From the NCBI GenBank assembly GCA_905181965.1, contig CAJIZY010000005.1, forward strand, positions 62,001-126,000: 64,000 nt of DNA. The letters are read 5' to 3'. Numbering within the stretch: the first letter of the stretch is position 1; each line of letters starts with the position of its first letter. The position numbers and the translations under genes are program-made. The DNA comes from Akkermansiaceae bacterium (lineage in GTDB: Bacteria > Verrucomicrobiota > Verrucomicrobiia > Verrucomicrobiales > Akkermansiaceae). The notes under the pieces were generated by a model. It was given only the letters and a program-made list of their open reading frames with translations. It was not told the DNA's origin and did not search any database. Below, piece by piece: positions 24,394 to 33,600 of this stretch.

Positions 24394-25839
24394 ATGGCTC
24401 ACATCCAAGATCTTCTCCAAGAAATCTCCCTTCTTTCATCGACCTCCGCCACCCTAGATTGGGACCAAGAAACTTATTCGCCCGCTCGATCGGTCGCACA
24501 TCGAGCCAAACAACTCGCTTACCTCCAAGGAAAAATCCACAAACTTCAAACCTCAGACGAATTCTGTGATGGTCTCGCCTCCCTTGACCCCGCCAACCAA
24601 CGCGAACTCACCCACCGCTACGAACGCGCCACCAAGCTGCCGCAGAAACTCGTTGAGCGCGACTCCGAAACATCCTCTCTTGCCAAAGCCGCCTGGTCCG
24701 AAGCTCGTGAAAAAAACGAATTCCAAACCTTCGCTCCCCACCTCGCCAAACTCCTCGAAATCGCCCGTGAAAAGACTGACCACTGGGGCTTCGAAGATGA
24801 ACCTTACGATGCTCTTCTTTGTGAATACGAACGTGGAGCCAAAACCCGCGAAATTGCCACCCTCTTCGATTCCATTGATACCGAGCTCGCCGAAATCGCC
24901 GCCGCCGCTGTTGAAAAATCATCTGTCATCCCTTCCGATTTTCTTTACGGCCCCGCCCCGATCGAAGCCCAACAAACCTTAAACCACGAAATTGCTGAAT
25001 CTCTAGGCTTTGACTTTGCCCAAGGCCGGATCGACACCACCGCCCACCCCTTCTGCACCACCCTCGGACCTGCCGACGTCCGCCTGACCACTCGCTACGA
25101 AAACAACGACTTCGCTTCTTCTCTCTTCGGTGTCATGCACGAAACCGGCCACGGGCTTTACGAACAAGGCCTTCCCACCTCCGAATTCCACCTTCCTTCG
25201 GGCCAAGCCGTCTCCCTTGGCATTCACGAATCTCAATCACGCCTCTGGGAAAACCACGTTGGTCGCTCCCGCCCCTTTTGGGAAAAATGGTATCCCCGCG
25301 CCCAACAACTCTTTCCCCATCTTCGCAAAATCTCGCTCGACGAATTCCTCCCCGCCGTCAATCGTGCCGCTTACTCCCCAATTCGCGTCGAAGCCGACGA
25401 AGCCACTTACGACCTTCACATTCTCCTCCGCTTTAAACTCGAACGCGCCCTCCTGGCAGGGGCACTAGAAGTCTCCGACGTCCCCGCTGCATGGGATGAC
25501 GAGTTCGAAAAACTCTTCGGCTTCAGACCCCAAACTGATTCCGAAGGCTGTCTTCAGGACATCCACTGGTCCATGGGTGGAATCGGATACTTCGCCACTT
25601 ACTCGCTGGGCAATATCAACTCCGCCCAACTCTTTGAGGCTGCCATGAAAGATGAGCCCACCTCCTCTGCTTTCTCGAAAGGCGACTTCCTCCCTCTCCT
25701 CGGCTGGATGCAAAAGAACATCCACCAGCACGGCTCCACTCTCTTTCCTCAAGATCTAATGGAACAAGCCACTGGATCCAAAACCGATCCAAAACCCTAT
25801 CTCAAGCATCTCCGCCGTCGTTTCACCAATGAGGTTTAA
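24394..25839 (+). CDS. Carboxypeptidase M32 (Taq-type metallocarboxypeptidase)
   Basis: A 481-residue cytosolic zinc carboxypeptidase that removes C-terminal residues from peptides. The catalytic HETGH is at residues 249-253, followed by HESQSRLWENHVGRS with the third ligand region, TCTTLGPADVRLTTRY-like substrate strand before it, and YDLHILLRFKLE and IHWSMGGIGYFATYSLGN further on. All are typical of M32. Length is normal. Codon use in this gene is strikingly C-ending compared with neighbours such as arsR, suggesting strong expression. Confidence 0.95.
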   Translation: MAHIQDLLQEISLLSSTSATLDWDQETYSPARSVAHRAKQLAYLQGKIHKLQTSDEFCDGLASLDPANQRELTHRYERATKLPQKLVERDSETSSLAKAAWSEAREKNEFQTFAPHLAKLLEIAREKTDHWGFEDEPYDALLCEYERGAKTREIATLFDSIDTELAEIAAAAVEKSSVIPSDFLYGPAPIEAQQTLNHEIAESLGFDFAQGRIDTTAHPFCTTLGPADVRLTTRYENNDFASSLFGVMHETGHGLYEQGLPTSEFHLPSGQAVSLGIHESQSRLWENHVGRSRPFWEKWYPRAQQLFPHLRKISLDEFLPAVNRAAYSPIRVEADEATYDLHILLRFKLERALLAGALEVSDVPAAWDDEFEKLFGFRPQTDSEGCLQDIHWSMGGIGYFATYSLGNINSAQLFEAAMKDEPTSSAFSKGDFLPLLGWMQKNIHQHGSTLFPQDLMEQATGSKTDPKPYLKHLRRRFTNEV

Positions 25840-25952
25840 TAGCATCCAGCTGACTGCTTGAACTATCGCTCAAGCTCTATGGTCCCTGCTCGTCGCTAAG
25901 GATACAAAATACGTCACTTGACCTCTCTATTTATTTTTATTATTCTAGAATC

Positions 25953-26276
25953 ATGAAACTAATGGAGGCCAGCATTGCGTTGTCCGCACTTGCGCAAGAA
26001 TCCCGATTAGAAGTATTTCGTCTTCTCGCTAAGAACAGTCCAGATGGACTTTGCGCCGGAGATCTTTCACGTGCCTTAGGCATTCCCAAACCCACCTTGT
26101 CTTTCCACCTCAAGGAATTGAGCACTGCGGGGCTGATCGATTCGGAGAAGACCGGACGCTCCATCAAGTATCGGCTCCAAAGCAAGAGGATGTCTCAGCT
26201 CATGGCGTTCCTCACCGAAGACTGCTGTCAGGGACGGCCCGAACTTTGCTGCCCAACAAAGCCCAGCATTTCTTAA
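25953..26276 (+). CDS. arsR: ArsR-type arsenic-responsive repressor
   Basis: A 107-residue winged-helix repressor. The DNA-recognition helix is in [35 protein letters not shown]-terminal cysteine set, C91 and C92 with C99 and C100 ([12 protein letters not shown]), is suited to binding trivalent arsenic and resembles the C-terminal site of the Acidithiobacillus-type ArsR rather than the helix-3 CVC site. It lies 19 bases before the GAPDH gene and probably represses the whole three-gene operon. An A/T-rich upstream region (25920-25950) could hold the operator. Confidence 0.92.
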   Translation: MKLMEASIALSALAQESRLEVFRLLAKNSPDGLCAGDLSRALGIPKPTLSFHLKELSTAGLIDSEKTGRSIKYRLQSKRMSQLMAFLTEDCCQGRPELCCPTKPSIS

Positions 26277-26295
26277 CAAGCATCACAAAAAAATT

Positions 26296-27303
26296 ATGCC
26301 TTTAAAAATTGGAATTAACGGATTTGGCCGGATCGGCCGACTCGATCTCCGCGCAGCCTTCGACTCGGAAGAGCTAGAATTTGTCCATATCAATGAACCT
26401 CATGCCAGCGCGAAAGCTGCTGCACACCTTCTTGAGTTCGATACGGTGCACGGTCGCTGGGATCACGAAATCACCACAGATGAACAATCGATCACAATTG
26501 ATGGGCAGACCATCAGCTATTCATCAGTGGACACCCCGGGCGCCGTTGATTGGGCTAAAAAAGGAGTAGAGATCGTTCTCGAATGCTCTGGAAAATTCAG
26601 AACCCCGGCCCTTCTCCAACCCTATTTTGATCAGGGGATCAAAAAGGTCATCGTCGCAGCTCCAGTCAAGGAAGGCGCCCTCAATATCGTGGTTGGGTGT
26701 AATGAACATCTTTATCGGCCCGCCGAACACCACCTCATTACCGCCGCTTCCTGCACCACCAATTGCATCGGCCCAGTAGTCAAGGTCATCAACGAAACCT
26801 TCGGGATTAAACACGGTATGATTACCACTCTTCACGATCTCACCAACACCCAGATCATCGTAGATGCTCCTCATCCAGACCTCAGACGAGCTCGCTCTGC
26901 CATCAACTCGCTTATCCCGACAACCACTGGATCGGCTACCGCTATTACCATGGTTTATCCCGAATTAAAAGGCCGCCTCAACGGCGTGGCTGTTCGCGTC
27001 CCTATGCTCAACTCGTCCCTAACCGACTGTGTCTTCGAATTGGAAAAAGAAAGCTCCGTCGAAGAAGTCAACGCAGCGCTCAAGACAGCATCCGAAGGCG
27101 AACTCAAAGGGATTCTCGGCTACGAGGAACGACCTCTAGTTTCGGCCGACTACGTCAACGATCCCCGTTCAGGAATCGTCGATGCACTTTCCACTATGAT
27201 GGTGAACGGAACTCAGGTTAAATTGCTGGTATGGTATGATAATGAGTGGGGCTACTCCAATCGGATGATGGACCTCACAAAGATCGTGGCCTCATCCCTT
27301 TAA
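26296..27303 (+). CDS. ArsJ-associated glyceraldehyde-3-phosphate dehydrogenase
   Basis: A 335-residue NAD-dependent [19 protein letters not shown]ossmann start, catalytic Cys153 in AASCTTNC, the partner His in [12 protein letters not shown], and [12 protein letters not shown] near the end. Placed between arsR and arsJ, it fits the known pathway in which a GAPDH makes 1-arseno-3-phosphoglycerate from arsenate and GAP, and ArsJ exports it. It is therefore probably a resistance enzyme, not the glycolytic copy. It ends three bases before the arsJ ATG. Confidence 0.94.
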   Translation: MPLKIGINGFGRIGRLDLRAAFDSEELEFVHINEPHASAKAAAHLLEFDTVHGRWDHEITTDEQSITIDGQTISYSSVDTPGAVDWAKKGVEIVLECSGKFRTPALLQPYFDQGIKKVIVAAPVKEGALNIVVGCNEHLYRPAEHHLITAASCTTNCIGPVVKVINETFGIKHGMITTLHDLTNTQIIVDAPHPDLRRARSAINSLIPTTTGSATAITMVYPELKGRLNGVAVRVPMLNSSLTDCVFELEKESSVEEVNAALKTASEGELKGILGYEERPLVSADYVNDPRSGIVDALSTMMVNGTQVKLLVWYDNEWGYSNRMMDLTKIVASSL

Positions 27304-27306
27304 GAG

Positions 27307-28484
27307 ATGAACATCAAGAATTACGTGCTTGTCACCGCCGCCTACTGGGGATTCACCCTCACAGATGGCGCTTTGAGAATGCTCGTTCTCTTACACTTTC
27401 ATGAAAGGGGGCTTAACCCGATCCAACTCGCTTTCCTCTTCCTCCTTTATGAATTCTGCGGAATTCTAACCAATCTTTTCGGAGGCTGGTTAGCCTCGAC
27501 CAAGGGGCTCAAAATCACGCTTACCTCCGGGCTCTCTCTCCAAATCATCTCGCTGGTATTACTCTCTTTAATCAACCCCGACTGGGGGCTTTGGCTTGCG
27601 GTAGGCTACATCATGGGGACCCAGGCCCTTTCCGGTGTGGCTAAAGATCTCACAAAAATGAGCTCAAAGAGCGCAGTCCGTGTGCTCCTTCCCAAGGAAG
27701 ATTCCGCCACTCAATCCGGTCTCTTCCGCTGGGTTGCCATCCTAACCGGATCCAAAAACGCCCTCAAAGGGGTAGGATTTCTTCTTGGGGGAGTCCTGCT
27801 CGCGAGCCTCGGATTTCAATGGAGCCTCTGGGTTATGGCATTCGCGCTAGGCCTCGTTTTACTCACCTCAATCTTAGGACTTCAAGGAGACTTGGGCCGA
27901 TCGAAACAGAAGGCGAAATTCAAAGAACTATTCTCAAAATCACGCGAAATCAACATCTTGTCCTTTGCCCGATTCTTCCTCTTTGCCTCCCGCGACATTT
28001 GGTTCGTGGTGGCCCTCCCAGTTTTCCTCAGCGCCCACCTCGGTTGGGATTTCACCGCGATCGGTTCCTTCATGGCGATCTGGGTTATCGGATACGGTAT
28101 CGTGCAAGCCTGGCACTGGCAAAACGATGGGCTGGTCTATTGGTCACTGTGCCGGCATTTCTTGCAGGTCTGGTCTGGCTGGTCCCGGAACCATCGAATG
28201 TGCTTACAGCAACTATTGTGCTGGGTCTTCTGGTCTTTGGCGGCATCTTCGCCGTGAACTCAGCCCTGCATTCGTTTCTCATCCTCAGCCTTACAGATGC
28301 AAAACGGGTCACGATGGATGTTGGCTTTTACTATATGGCCAATTCTGTGGGGCGATTGGTTGGCACAGTACTGTCCGGATTCACATATCAGATGGGTGGG
28401 CTTTCACTCTGCCTTGGCACCGCTGCTGTGATGATTAGTCAGCTTCCACCGTCGTTGCGCTGCCACGGAATCGAGACCGTGTGA
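27307..28484 (+). CDS. arsJ: ArsJ-type organoarsenical MFS efflux permease, frameshifted
   Basis: Together the two frames give a ~392-residue 12-helix MFS protein. The first part (NYVLVTAAYWGFTLTDGALRMLVLLHFHERG start, GSKNALKGVGFLLGG) runs to about 28110. The rest (RWAGLLVTVPAFLAGLVWLV, DVGFYYMANSVGRLVGTVLSGF) continues in the next frame to 28484. One missing base near 28100-28125 restores a single frame. ArsJ exports 1-arseno-3-phosphoglycerate, which then decays to arsenate outside. Either the gene is genuinely inactivated or the indel is an assembly error. Confidence 0.82.
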
Positions 28485-28510
28485 ACACAGTTTCCTAAGC
28501 TCAAGGGAAA

Positions 28511-28543
28511 CAAAAAATCCACCGTCAACTCGTGACGATGGAT
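28511..28543 (-). terminator. Terminator downstream of the DUF1080 gene
   Basis: An 11-bp stem with one mismatch and a 5-base loop is followed on the minus strand by six T. It lies between the converging arsJ and DUF1080 genes and closes the minus-strand sugar operon. Confidence 0.75.
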
Positions 28544-28553
28544 CTGAAATTAG

Positions 28554-29198
28554 CTAGATGAAAGCTACTTCGCCTTTTTTAGCAGCAAGCTCTTTAATCT
28601 TGATATTCTTGAAGCTCACGATGTCTCCGTGACCACAAAAAGCGATGTGGCCTTCACGGCGCTTCGCTCCTTGATGCTTCGGCTTGGTCTTATTGATGTC
28701 ATCGAGGTTGGCCTCCATTATAACCGTGCCATTTAGCTCCACTTTTACGTTAGCGCCATCGATGGTCACTACCTCTTTATTCCACTCACCAACCGGCTTG
28801 AGATGACCTTTCTTGGCAGCCACTAAGGTATAAAGCCCACCGTGGAATTGGAAGTCCTTAAGATTAGCATACTTAGGGTGGGTGTTGTCGAGGATCTGGA
28901 TCTCCATACCAGTGTAAGCAGCATCGCCTTGACCTGGGTAGTGAATCCCAAGTCCGTTGTTTGCTCCTGGAGTAAGCTTAAACTCAAAGTGTAAGACATA
29001 GTTGGAATACTGCTTTTCGGTCTTCAGAACGCGGCACTTTCGGGTCGACGTGATGGTGCCACCCTTGATCTCATAACCAGCTTGCTCAGCCTTGCCGGCA
29101 GCACCCCAATTGGCAAAATCCTTGCCGTTAAAAAGATCAACGAATTCCCCCGCGCAGGCGGAGCTGATGGTGGCGATTGCCAGTAGCATTGCTTTCAT
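28554..29198 (-). CDS. Exported DUF1080 (3-keto-disaccharide hydrolase-like) protein
   Basis: A 214-residue protein with a short signal peptide and one DUF1080 domain: FVDLFNGKDFANWGAAGKAE, YSNYVLHFEFKLTPGANNGLGIHYPG, YTGMEIQILDNTHPKYANL, and GHIAFCGHGDIVSFKNIKIKEL at the end. It is the last gene of a minus-strand set with a Gfo/Idh/MocA dehydrogenase immediately upstream (20-base gap). That arrangement fits sequential 3-oxidation and cleavage of a glycoside. The family link to 3-keto-disaccharide hydrolysis is known; the exact substrate here is not. Confidence 0.9.
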   Translation of the reverse strand: MKAMLLAIATISSACAGEFVDLFNGKDFANWGAAGKAEQAGYEIKGGTITSTRKCRVLKTEKQYSNYVLHFEFKLTPGANNGLGIHYPGQGDAAYTGMEIQILDNTHPKYANLKDFQFHGGLYTLVAAKKGHLKPVGEWNKEVVTIDGANVKVELNGTVIMEANLDDINKTKPKHQGAKRREGHIAFCGHGDIVSFKNIKIKELAAKKGEVAFI

Positions 29199-29218
29199 AA
29201 TTTTTTAGGTTTTGGGGT

Positions 29219-30295
29219 TTAGAGTTCTACGGTTTTACCAGTGCGAAAGCTTTCATCGGCCGCTGCAACAATACGCATAGAGCTGATAGCATCATCCATG
29301 TGGTCCCCAAGATCGGTATCTTTTAAAATCGCTTTGAGGAAGTATTCCTGCTCACGATAGCACAATCCGTCGTGATCCGGCTCATCATCGGTGGTAATCC
29401 AATCGTCTTCTTTCACAAACTGACCTTCGTCATTGAGTTCGCTGTAATGGAGTCTCAACGCTTCGGTCTTGCTGTGGGAATCGACATCCGCTGAAGCCCC
29501 CTCCCCGCTCGCATCTTTGGCGGAGATCGTAACACAGCCTTTCGGGCCAACGACGTCCTTAACGAAAAAGGCGGTTTCGCTCATCATGGGACCCCAGCCG
29601 GCTTCATACCAACCAACGCTTCCATCCTCAAAGGTCACTTGGAGTTGGCCATAGTTCACCATTCCTTCTGGAAGTTCATCAGTCAGGCGGGCTCCAATCC
29701 CACTGACGCGGACCGGCTTGCTTCGAGTCATTTGGCACATCACGTCGACGTAGTGAACTCCACAATCCACGATAGGAGAAATGGAAGACATCAAGTTTTT
29801 ATGCGTCTCCCAATTCGCGCCACTCGATTGCTGATTCAGGTTCATCCGCATGACAAGCGGCTTACCAAGACTGTGAGAAACCTCTATAAATTTGATCCAA
29901 CTCGGGTGATGCCGGAGGATATAACCGATCACCAACTTACGTCCAGTCTCGCGGGCCTTGGCAACGATCTCTTCGGCTTCCGCGACCGTTTCAGCAAGAG
30001 GCTTTTCGATAAAAACATCAGCCCCAGCTTCCATCGCTGCGTTAGCAAAATCAGCGTGGGTATCCGGGTAGGTTGAGATGGAGACTGCATCCGGTTTGGT
30101 GGCCTCAAGGGCTTCATAATAATCACCAAACTCAGGATAGCTTGCTTCGAGATCTTCATTGAGCGCCCTGCGGCTGCCCTCCGAACGGGTGACAATCCCG
30201 CAAATCTCAAACCCGTCAATCGCGTGGTAGGCCCGGGCGTGGGAAGTGCCCATGTGACCCGCTCCAACACATAATACTTTAATCGTCTTGCTCAT
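29219..30295 (-). CDS. Gfo/Idh/MocA-family oxidoreductase (cytosolic)
   Basis: A 358-residue sugar or cyclitol dehydrogenase without an export signal. It has the Rossmann start IKVLCVGAGHMGTSHARAYH, then AVSISTYPDTHADFANAAMEAGADVFIEKPL with the conserved Lys, and the second domain with HPSWIKF and SPIVDCGVHYVD. The ATG at 30295 is preferred over 30340 because the Rossmann strand follows at once. It overlaps the small membrane protein gene by 17 bases. It is probably co-transcribed with the MFS symporter upstream and DUF1080 downstream. Confidence 0.93.
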   Translation of the reverse strand: MSKTIKVLCVGAGHMGTSHARAYHAIDGFEICGIVTRSEGSRRALNEDLEASYPEFGDYYEALEATKPDAVSISTYPDTHADFANAAMEAGADVFIEKPLAETVAEAEEIVAKARETGRKLVIGYILRHHPSWIKFIEVSHSLGKPLVMRMNLNQQSSGANWETHKNLMSSISPIVDCGVHYVDVMCQMTRSKPVRVSGIGARLTDELPEGMVNYGQLQVTFEDGSVGWYEAGWGPMMSETAFFVKDVVGPKGCVTISAKDASGEGASADVDSHSKTEALRLHYSELNDEGQFVKEDDWITTDDEPDHDGLCYREQEYFLKAILKDTDLGDHMDDAISSMRIVAAADESFRTGKTVEL

Positions 30296-30470
30296 GATTT
30301 TGAAATTCTTGTTCCTGCTCTGCTGCAATCTTGGGATCACCCTCGGGAGGCCCTTTTTTTAATACTTTGATTGCTTTGAAAAACTTCACCATCCCGCCAA
30401 TCGAACACCCGATGATAATGACGATGATTGCGACAGCCGCAAAGTCGCCGACGTGGAAGGCCAGAATCAT
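30279..30470 (-). CDS. Small single-pass membrane protein
   Basis: A 63-residue protein with one membrane helix (about residues 9-27, FAAVAIIVIIIGCSIGGMV) and a hydrophilic Lys-then-Glu/Gln-rich tail. Its start overlaps the MFS stop by 4 bases (ATGA) and its end overlaps the oxidoreductase start, so it is very likely translated as part of the operon. No family is recognised. A role as an accessory of the transporter is possible but is inference. Confidence 0.65.
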   Translation of the reverse strand: MILAFHVGDFAAVAIIVIIIGCSIGGMVKFFKAIKVLKKGPPEGDPKIAAEQEQEFQNHEQDD

Positions 30471-31798
30471 TCTTCGGAATCGTCCTTTGATTTATCCCAG
30501 AAACCCAAAAAGAAAATTACCGTGATAGCCACAGCCATATAAGCGGGAAGCATCCAGTAGTCCTTCCAAAGGTCACTAGCAGATGAGAGAAGCTCTGAAT
30601 CAACCTCACTCGGCATTGAAACCGAAAACATCTGCCCAAATTGCTCAAAAAAACCAATTTTCTCTTCAGGTCGGCCCGCCGTGATAGCAGAGCCAAGAGA
30701 ACCCGAAGTTGACTTCACTGGTCCCAACTTCGCGGCGGCAACTTTAAAGCCGATGAACATCCCCACCCCTTGGGTGAAGAAGACCAACATACTTTGCACC
30801 TGACCCTTGATATTCTTGGGAGCAATCCGGTCCGCATACATGAAACCGGTAACGAAGAAAAAGTCGTAACAAATTCCGTGGAGAGCGATGCCAGCGAAGA
30901 GCATCCAAGCGACCTGATCAGGAGCGCCGAGAGCGAACAAAATATAGCGCAGAACCCAAGCCATCATGCCAATCATGATCATCCATTTTACTCCCAATTT
31001 TCGGAAAAAGAATGGAATCAGTAACATAAAGAAAATCTCCGACATTTGGCCGATAGACATTGCCGAGGCGGGTTGCTCAAATCCCATATTCGCAAGGAAT
31101 GGAGAAGCATTCGAATAATAATACGCGAGAGGAATACAAATTAAGGTAGAGCAAATCATAAAGACCGCGAAAGCTGGAATAGCGAACATCTTGAATGCAT
31201 CCACCATGAACAAAGCCCTAACATTAACCGGCTGACCGGCGGAGGGCGGGGGCGTATTCGGAAGACAGAAACAGAAAGCACCTAGGGCAACCGAGCTAAT
31301 GCCCGCCATCCAGAAAAGATTCGTACTTGCAGACCAACCCAAATACCCAGTGACCAAGCCCGCAACAATCCAACCGACCGTACCCCAAACGCGCACCTTT
31401 GGAAAAACATCTCGTGGAAGGTGAGTAAACGCGATCGTATTACCTAGCCCCAGGGTAGGCATATAGCAAAGCATGTGGCCCATGAAGAGCCAAAAGACCA
31501 AGCTGCCATTGCCGTTCCCGACCGCACCGGGAACTAAAAGCATCAAAACTCCACCAACGAGCATCAAGACGCCCATTACTTTCTCCGATGAGAAAAAACG
31601 ATCAGCAATCAGCCCCAAAAAAAGTGGGGCGATAATCGCCGCGATTGGAGCAGTCGAATAAGCATCTGCGATCACATCTTCCAATCCATTTCCTCCGAGA
31701 ACGAGGAACAAAGTAACGAACCAAGCTCCCCAAACAAAAAATTGGAGAAACATCATAATCGACAACTTGGTTGTCGTGCTAGAATTGGAATTGCTCAT
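30467..31798 (-). CDS. MFS transporter of the nucleoside:H+ symporter type
   Basis: A 443-residue, 12-helix inner-membrane transporter. SIMMFLQFFVWGAWFVTLFLVL, APLFLGLIADRFFSSEKVMGVL, GNTIAFTHLP and PKVRVWGTVGWIVAGLV are features of the nucleoside:H+ symporter branch. PVC genomes often carry these beside Gfo/Idh/MocA genes, where they may import sugars or nucleosides. A large periplasmic or cytoplasmic loop near the C-terminus (SGSLGSAITAGRPEEKIGFFEQFG) is slightly unusual. It lies 31 bases after the AraC regulator stop, on the same strand. Confidence 0.88.
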   Translation of the reverse strand: MSNSNSSTTTKLSIMMFLQFFVWGAWFVTLFLVLGGNGLEDVIADAYSTAPIAAIIAPLFLGLIADRFFSSEKVMGVLMLVGGVLMLLVPGAVGNGNGSLVFWLFMGHMLCYMPTLGLGNTIAFTHLPRDVFPKVRVWGTVGWIVAGLVTGYLGWSASTNLFWMAGISSVALGAFCFCLPNTPPPSAGQPVNVRALFMVDAFKMFAIPAFAVFMICSTLICIPLAYYYSNASPFLANMGFEQPASAMSIGQMSEIFFMLLIPFFFRKLGVKWMIMIGMMAWVLRYILFALGAPDQVAWMLFAGIALHGICYDFFFVTGFMYADRIAPKNIKGQVQSMLVFFTQGVGMFIGFKVAAAKLGPVKSTSGSLGSAITAGRPEEKIGFFEQFGQMFSVSMPSEVDSELLSSASDLWKDYWMLPAYMAVAITVIFFLGFWDKSKDDSEE

Positions 31799-31828
31799 TG
31801 TCTTATTTAGTATTGTTTAATTTTCTTT

Positions 31829-32707
31829 TCAAGCCTCAACCCGCGAACGTTTGCGGTAAGAACTCGGAGTCATTTCGTACATGCGCCGAAAGGCACGGGT
31901 AAAACTGGTGAGGGAGCCGAAGCCGGTGCGCCCAGCAATTACGCCGAGGTCGAGTTCGCCTTGCTCTAGGAGATAAGTGGCCCGCACGAGACGGACCGAT
32001 CGCACGAAGTTGCCCAAAGAAACTCCGGCCCCATCGCGGAAAACCGCCCGTAGATAGCTTTCGGAAACCCCCATCGCCCTTGAAAGGGCCGGCATAGCGA
32101 GATCATCCTCGAGGTTTTCCATAACGTATTTCTTAATCTGTGCCACAAGGTCGGCATCCGGGTCGGCTTTGTTTTGCGCAGGCTCAGCGGTTTCCATCGC
32201 TTCGAGCACCTTGCCAAGAGCGATGCTGCTCTGCAATCCATCCCCATTTTGGAATTCTGCCAAGAATTCCATCAGCAAGCTCTTAGTATGACCATTTATC
32301 TTACGGCCACCCGAACGCCAAAGCTCGAGGATTTGCCGTGCCGGACCTTCAAGATCAAAGGTGACGTATAGCCACGTAAACTTTTCAGGTAAATCGATGT
32401 AATAATGGATCTGGTGGGGGAAGAGTAAATGAGCTTCCTCTTGATGAATCTGGCGAGTTTTGGTCTCCACCCCCATGCTTCCCTTACCTTCCAAGGCAAC
32501 CAAAAGCACGTATCGAGAGTGCTGGTCGTAACGACCTGCCTTGGCTGAAATTCCATCCCAACCACTAGTCCGGTGATCCTGCGCCATCCGGCAAAATAAA
32601 ACGATTTCGCGAGGCAGAATCTCGCCATCCCAATCTAAACCATTGAAGTAATCGTCCGGTTGCGGAAGACCTCTAGCTGTTTCGATGAGTTTTTTGATTT
32701 CGAGCAT
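31829..32707 (-). CDS. AraC-family transcriptional regulator
   Basis: About 292 residues from the ATG at 32707. The N-terminal ligand-binding cupin (about 1-160) has SRYVLLVALEGKG and AHLLFPHQIHYYIDLPEKFTWLYVTFD. The C-terminal pair of helix-turn-helix motifs (about 195-290) has LSRAMGVSESYLRAVFRDGAGVSLGNFVRSVRL and IAGRTGFGSLTSFTRAFRRMYEMTPSSYRKR. It probably senses a sugar and controls the catabolic genes on either side. Starts further upstream would run inside nagB. The chosen start lies just past the nagB stop. Confidence 0.9.
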   Translation of the reverse strand: MLEIKKLIETARGLPQPDDYFNGLDWDGEILPREIVLFCRMAQDHRTSGWDGISAKAGRYDQHSRYVLLVALEGKGSMGVETKTRQIHQEEAHLLFPHQIHYYIDLPEKFTWLYVTFDLEGPARQILELWRSGGRKINGHTKSLLMEFLAEFQNGDGLQSSIALGKVLEAMETAEPAQNKADPDADLVAQIKKYVMENLEDDLAMPALSRAMGVSESYLRAVFRDGAGVSLGNFVRSVRLVRATYLLEQGELDLGVIAGRTGFGSLTSFTRAFRRMYEMTPSSYRKRSRVEA

Positions 32708-32711
32708 CTTT

Positions 32712-33467
32712 TCATGATCCTGCCGAATCGCCATCAAGAAACCAGCCGACATTTTTGTGATTTTGTAAAAAGCTTGCGGGGACGTCCGGTCCAACTTCCC
32801 CAGATATGGCAAGATGAACGATTTCTTTCTTTGATGCGCCGCGGGCCATCAAAACTATCCGCTTTGCCTCCAAAATCGAAGCCACCCCCATTGTAATGGC
32901 ATGAGTTGGGACATTTTCTTCGCCCCCAAAGCTTGGAGCAGCATCGATGATGGTCTTACGTGCCAGAGCCACACGGCGGGTCCGGCTATCCAGCGCACTC
33001 CCCTTTTCATTAAATCCAATATGACCTTCGCCTCCAATCCCGAGAAGCTGCCAATCAATTCCACCCGCAGCCTGAATCGCCGCCTCATATTCCGTGGCCG
33101 CTCGGTCTGGATCGTCCGAAAGCGAGGGCGGAACTGAGACGTTTTTCGGTTCCACATCGACATGATCAAAAAGATTTTTCCACATCTCGCACCAATAGCT
33201 CCGTTCATGGTCACGACCCAAACCCTCATATTCATCAAGGTTAAAGCTGATCACATTGGCGAACGAAAGTCCTTCCTCCCGGTGCCGACGAATCAATTCC
33301 GCATAGAATGGAAGCGGCGTGCTACCCGTCGCAAGCCCTAGAACGGCGAACTTTCCAGCCTTTGCTCGACTCTGAATCAGCGCTTCGACCTCATCGGCCA
33401 AAGCACAACAAATCTCGTCGACTTCACCCACCTGCGCCTCTTGCGAACCAATTTGAATTTTTTTCAC
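32712..33467 (-). CDS. nagB: Glucosamine-6-phosphate deaminase-like protein
   Basis: About 251 residues of the NagB/6-phosphogluconolactonase fold. KFAVLGLATGSTPLPFYAELIRR, VISFNLDEYEGL (catalytic Asp and the DEY motif), LLGIGGEGHIGFNEKGSAL and THAITMGVASILEAKRIVLMARG match glucosamine-6-phosphate deaminase. It would convert glucosamine-6-P to fructose-6-P and ammonia. No ATG is near; a GTG at 33467 or TTG at 33494 starts it. It is the first gene of the minus-strand catabolic set and divergent from an exported oxidoreductase. Confidence 0.9.
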   Translation of the reverse strand: MKKIQIGSQEAQVGEVDEICCALADEVEALIQSRAKAGKFAVLGLATGSTPLPFYAELIRRHREEGLSFANVISFNLDEYEGLGRDHERSYWCEMWKNLFDHVDVEPKNVSVPPSLSDDPDRAATEYEAAIQAAGGIDWQLLGIGGEGHIGFNEKGSALDSRTRRVALARKTIIDAAPSFGGEENVPTHAITMGVASILEAKRIVLMARGASKKEIVHLAISGEVGPDVPASFLQNHKNVGWFLDGDSAGS

Positions 33468-33600
33468 GTAAATCGAAATAGCTTGTTGAGGCAATACGTA
33501 ACCACTTTCGACTATTGATCAAGATTCTCTTTTTCGCAGCAAGATCGAACAAAAGCAACGACCTTCTCGTTAGACAATAAACCAGCACTTTAGAAAAATC

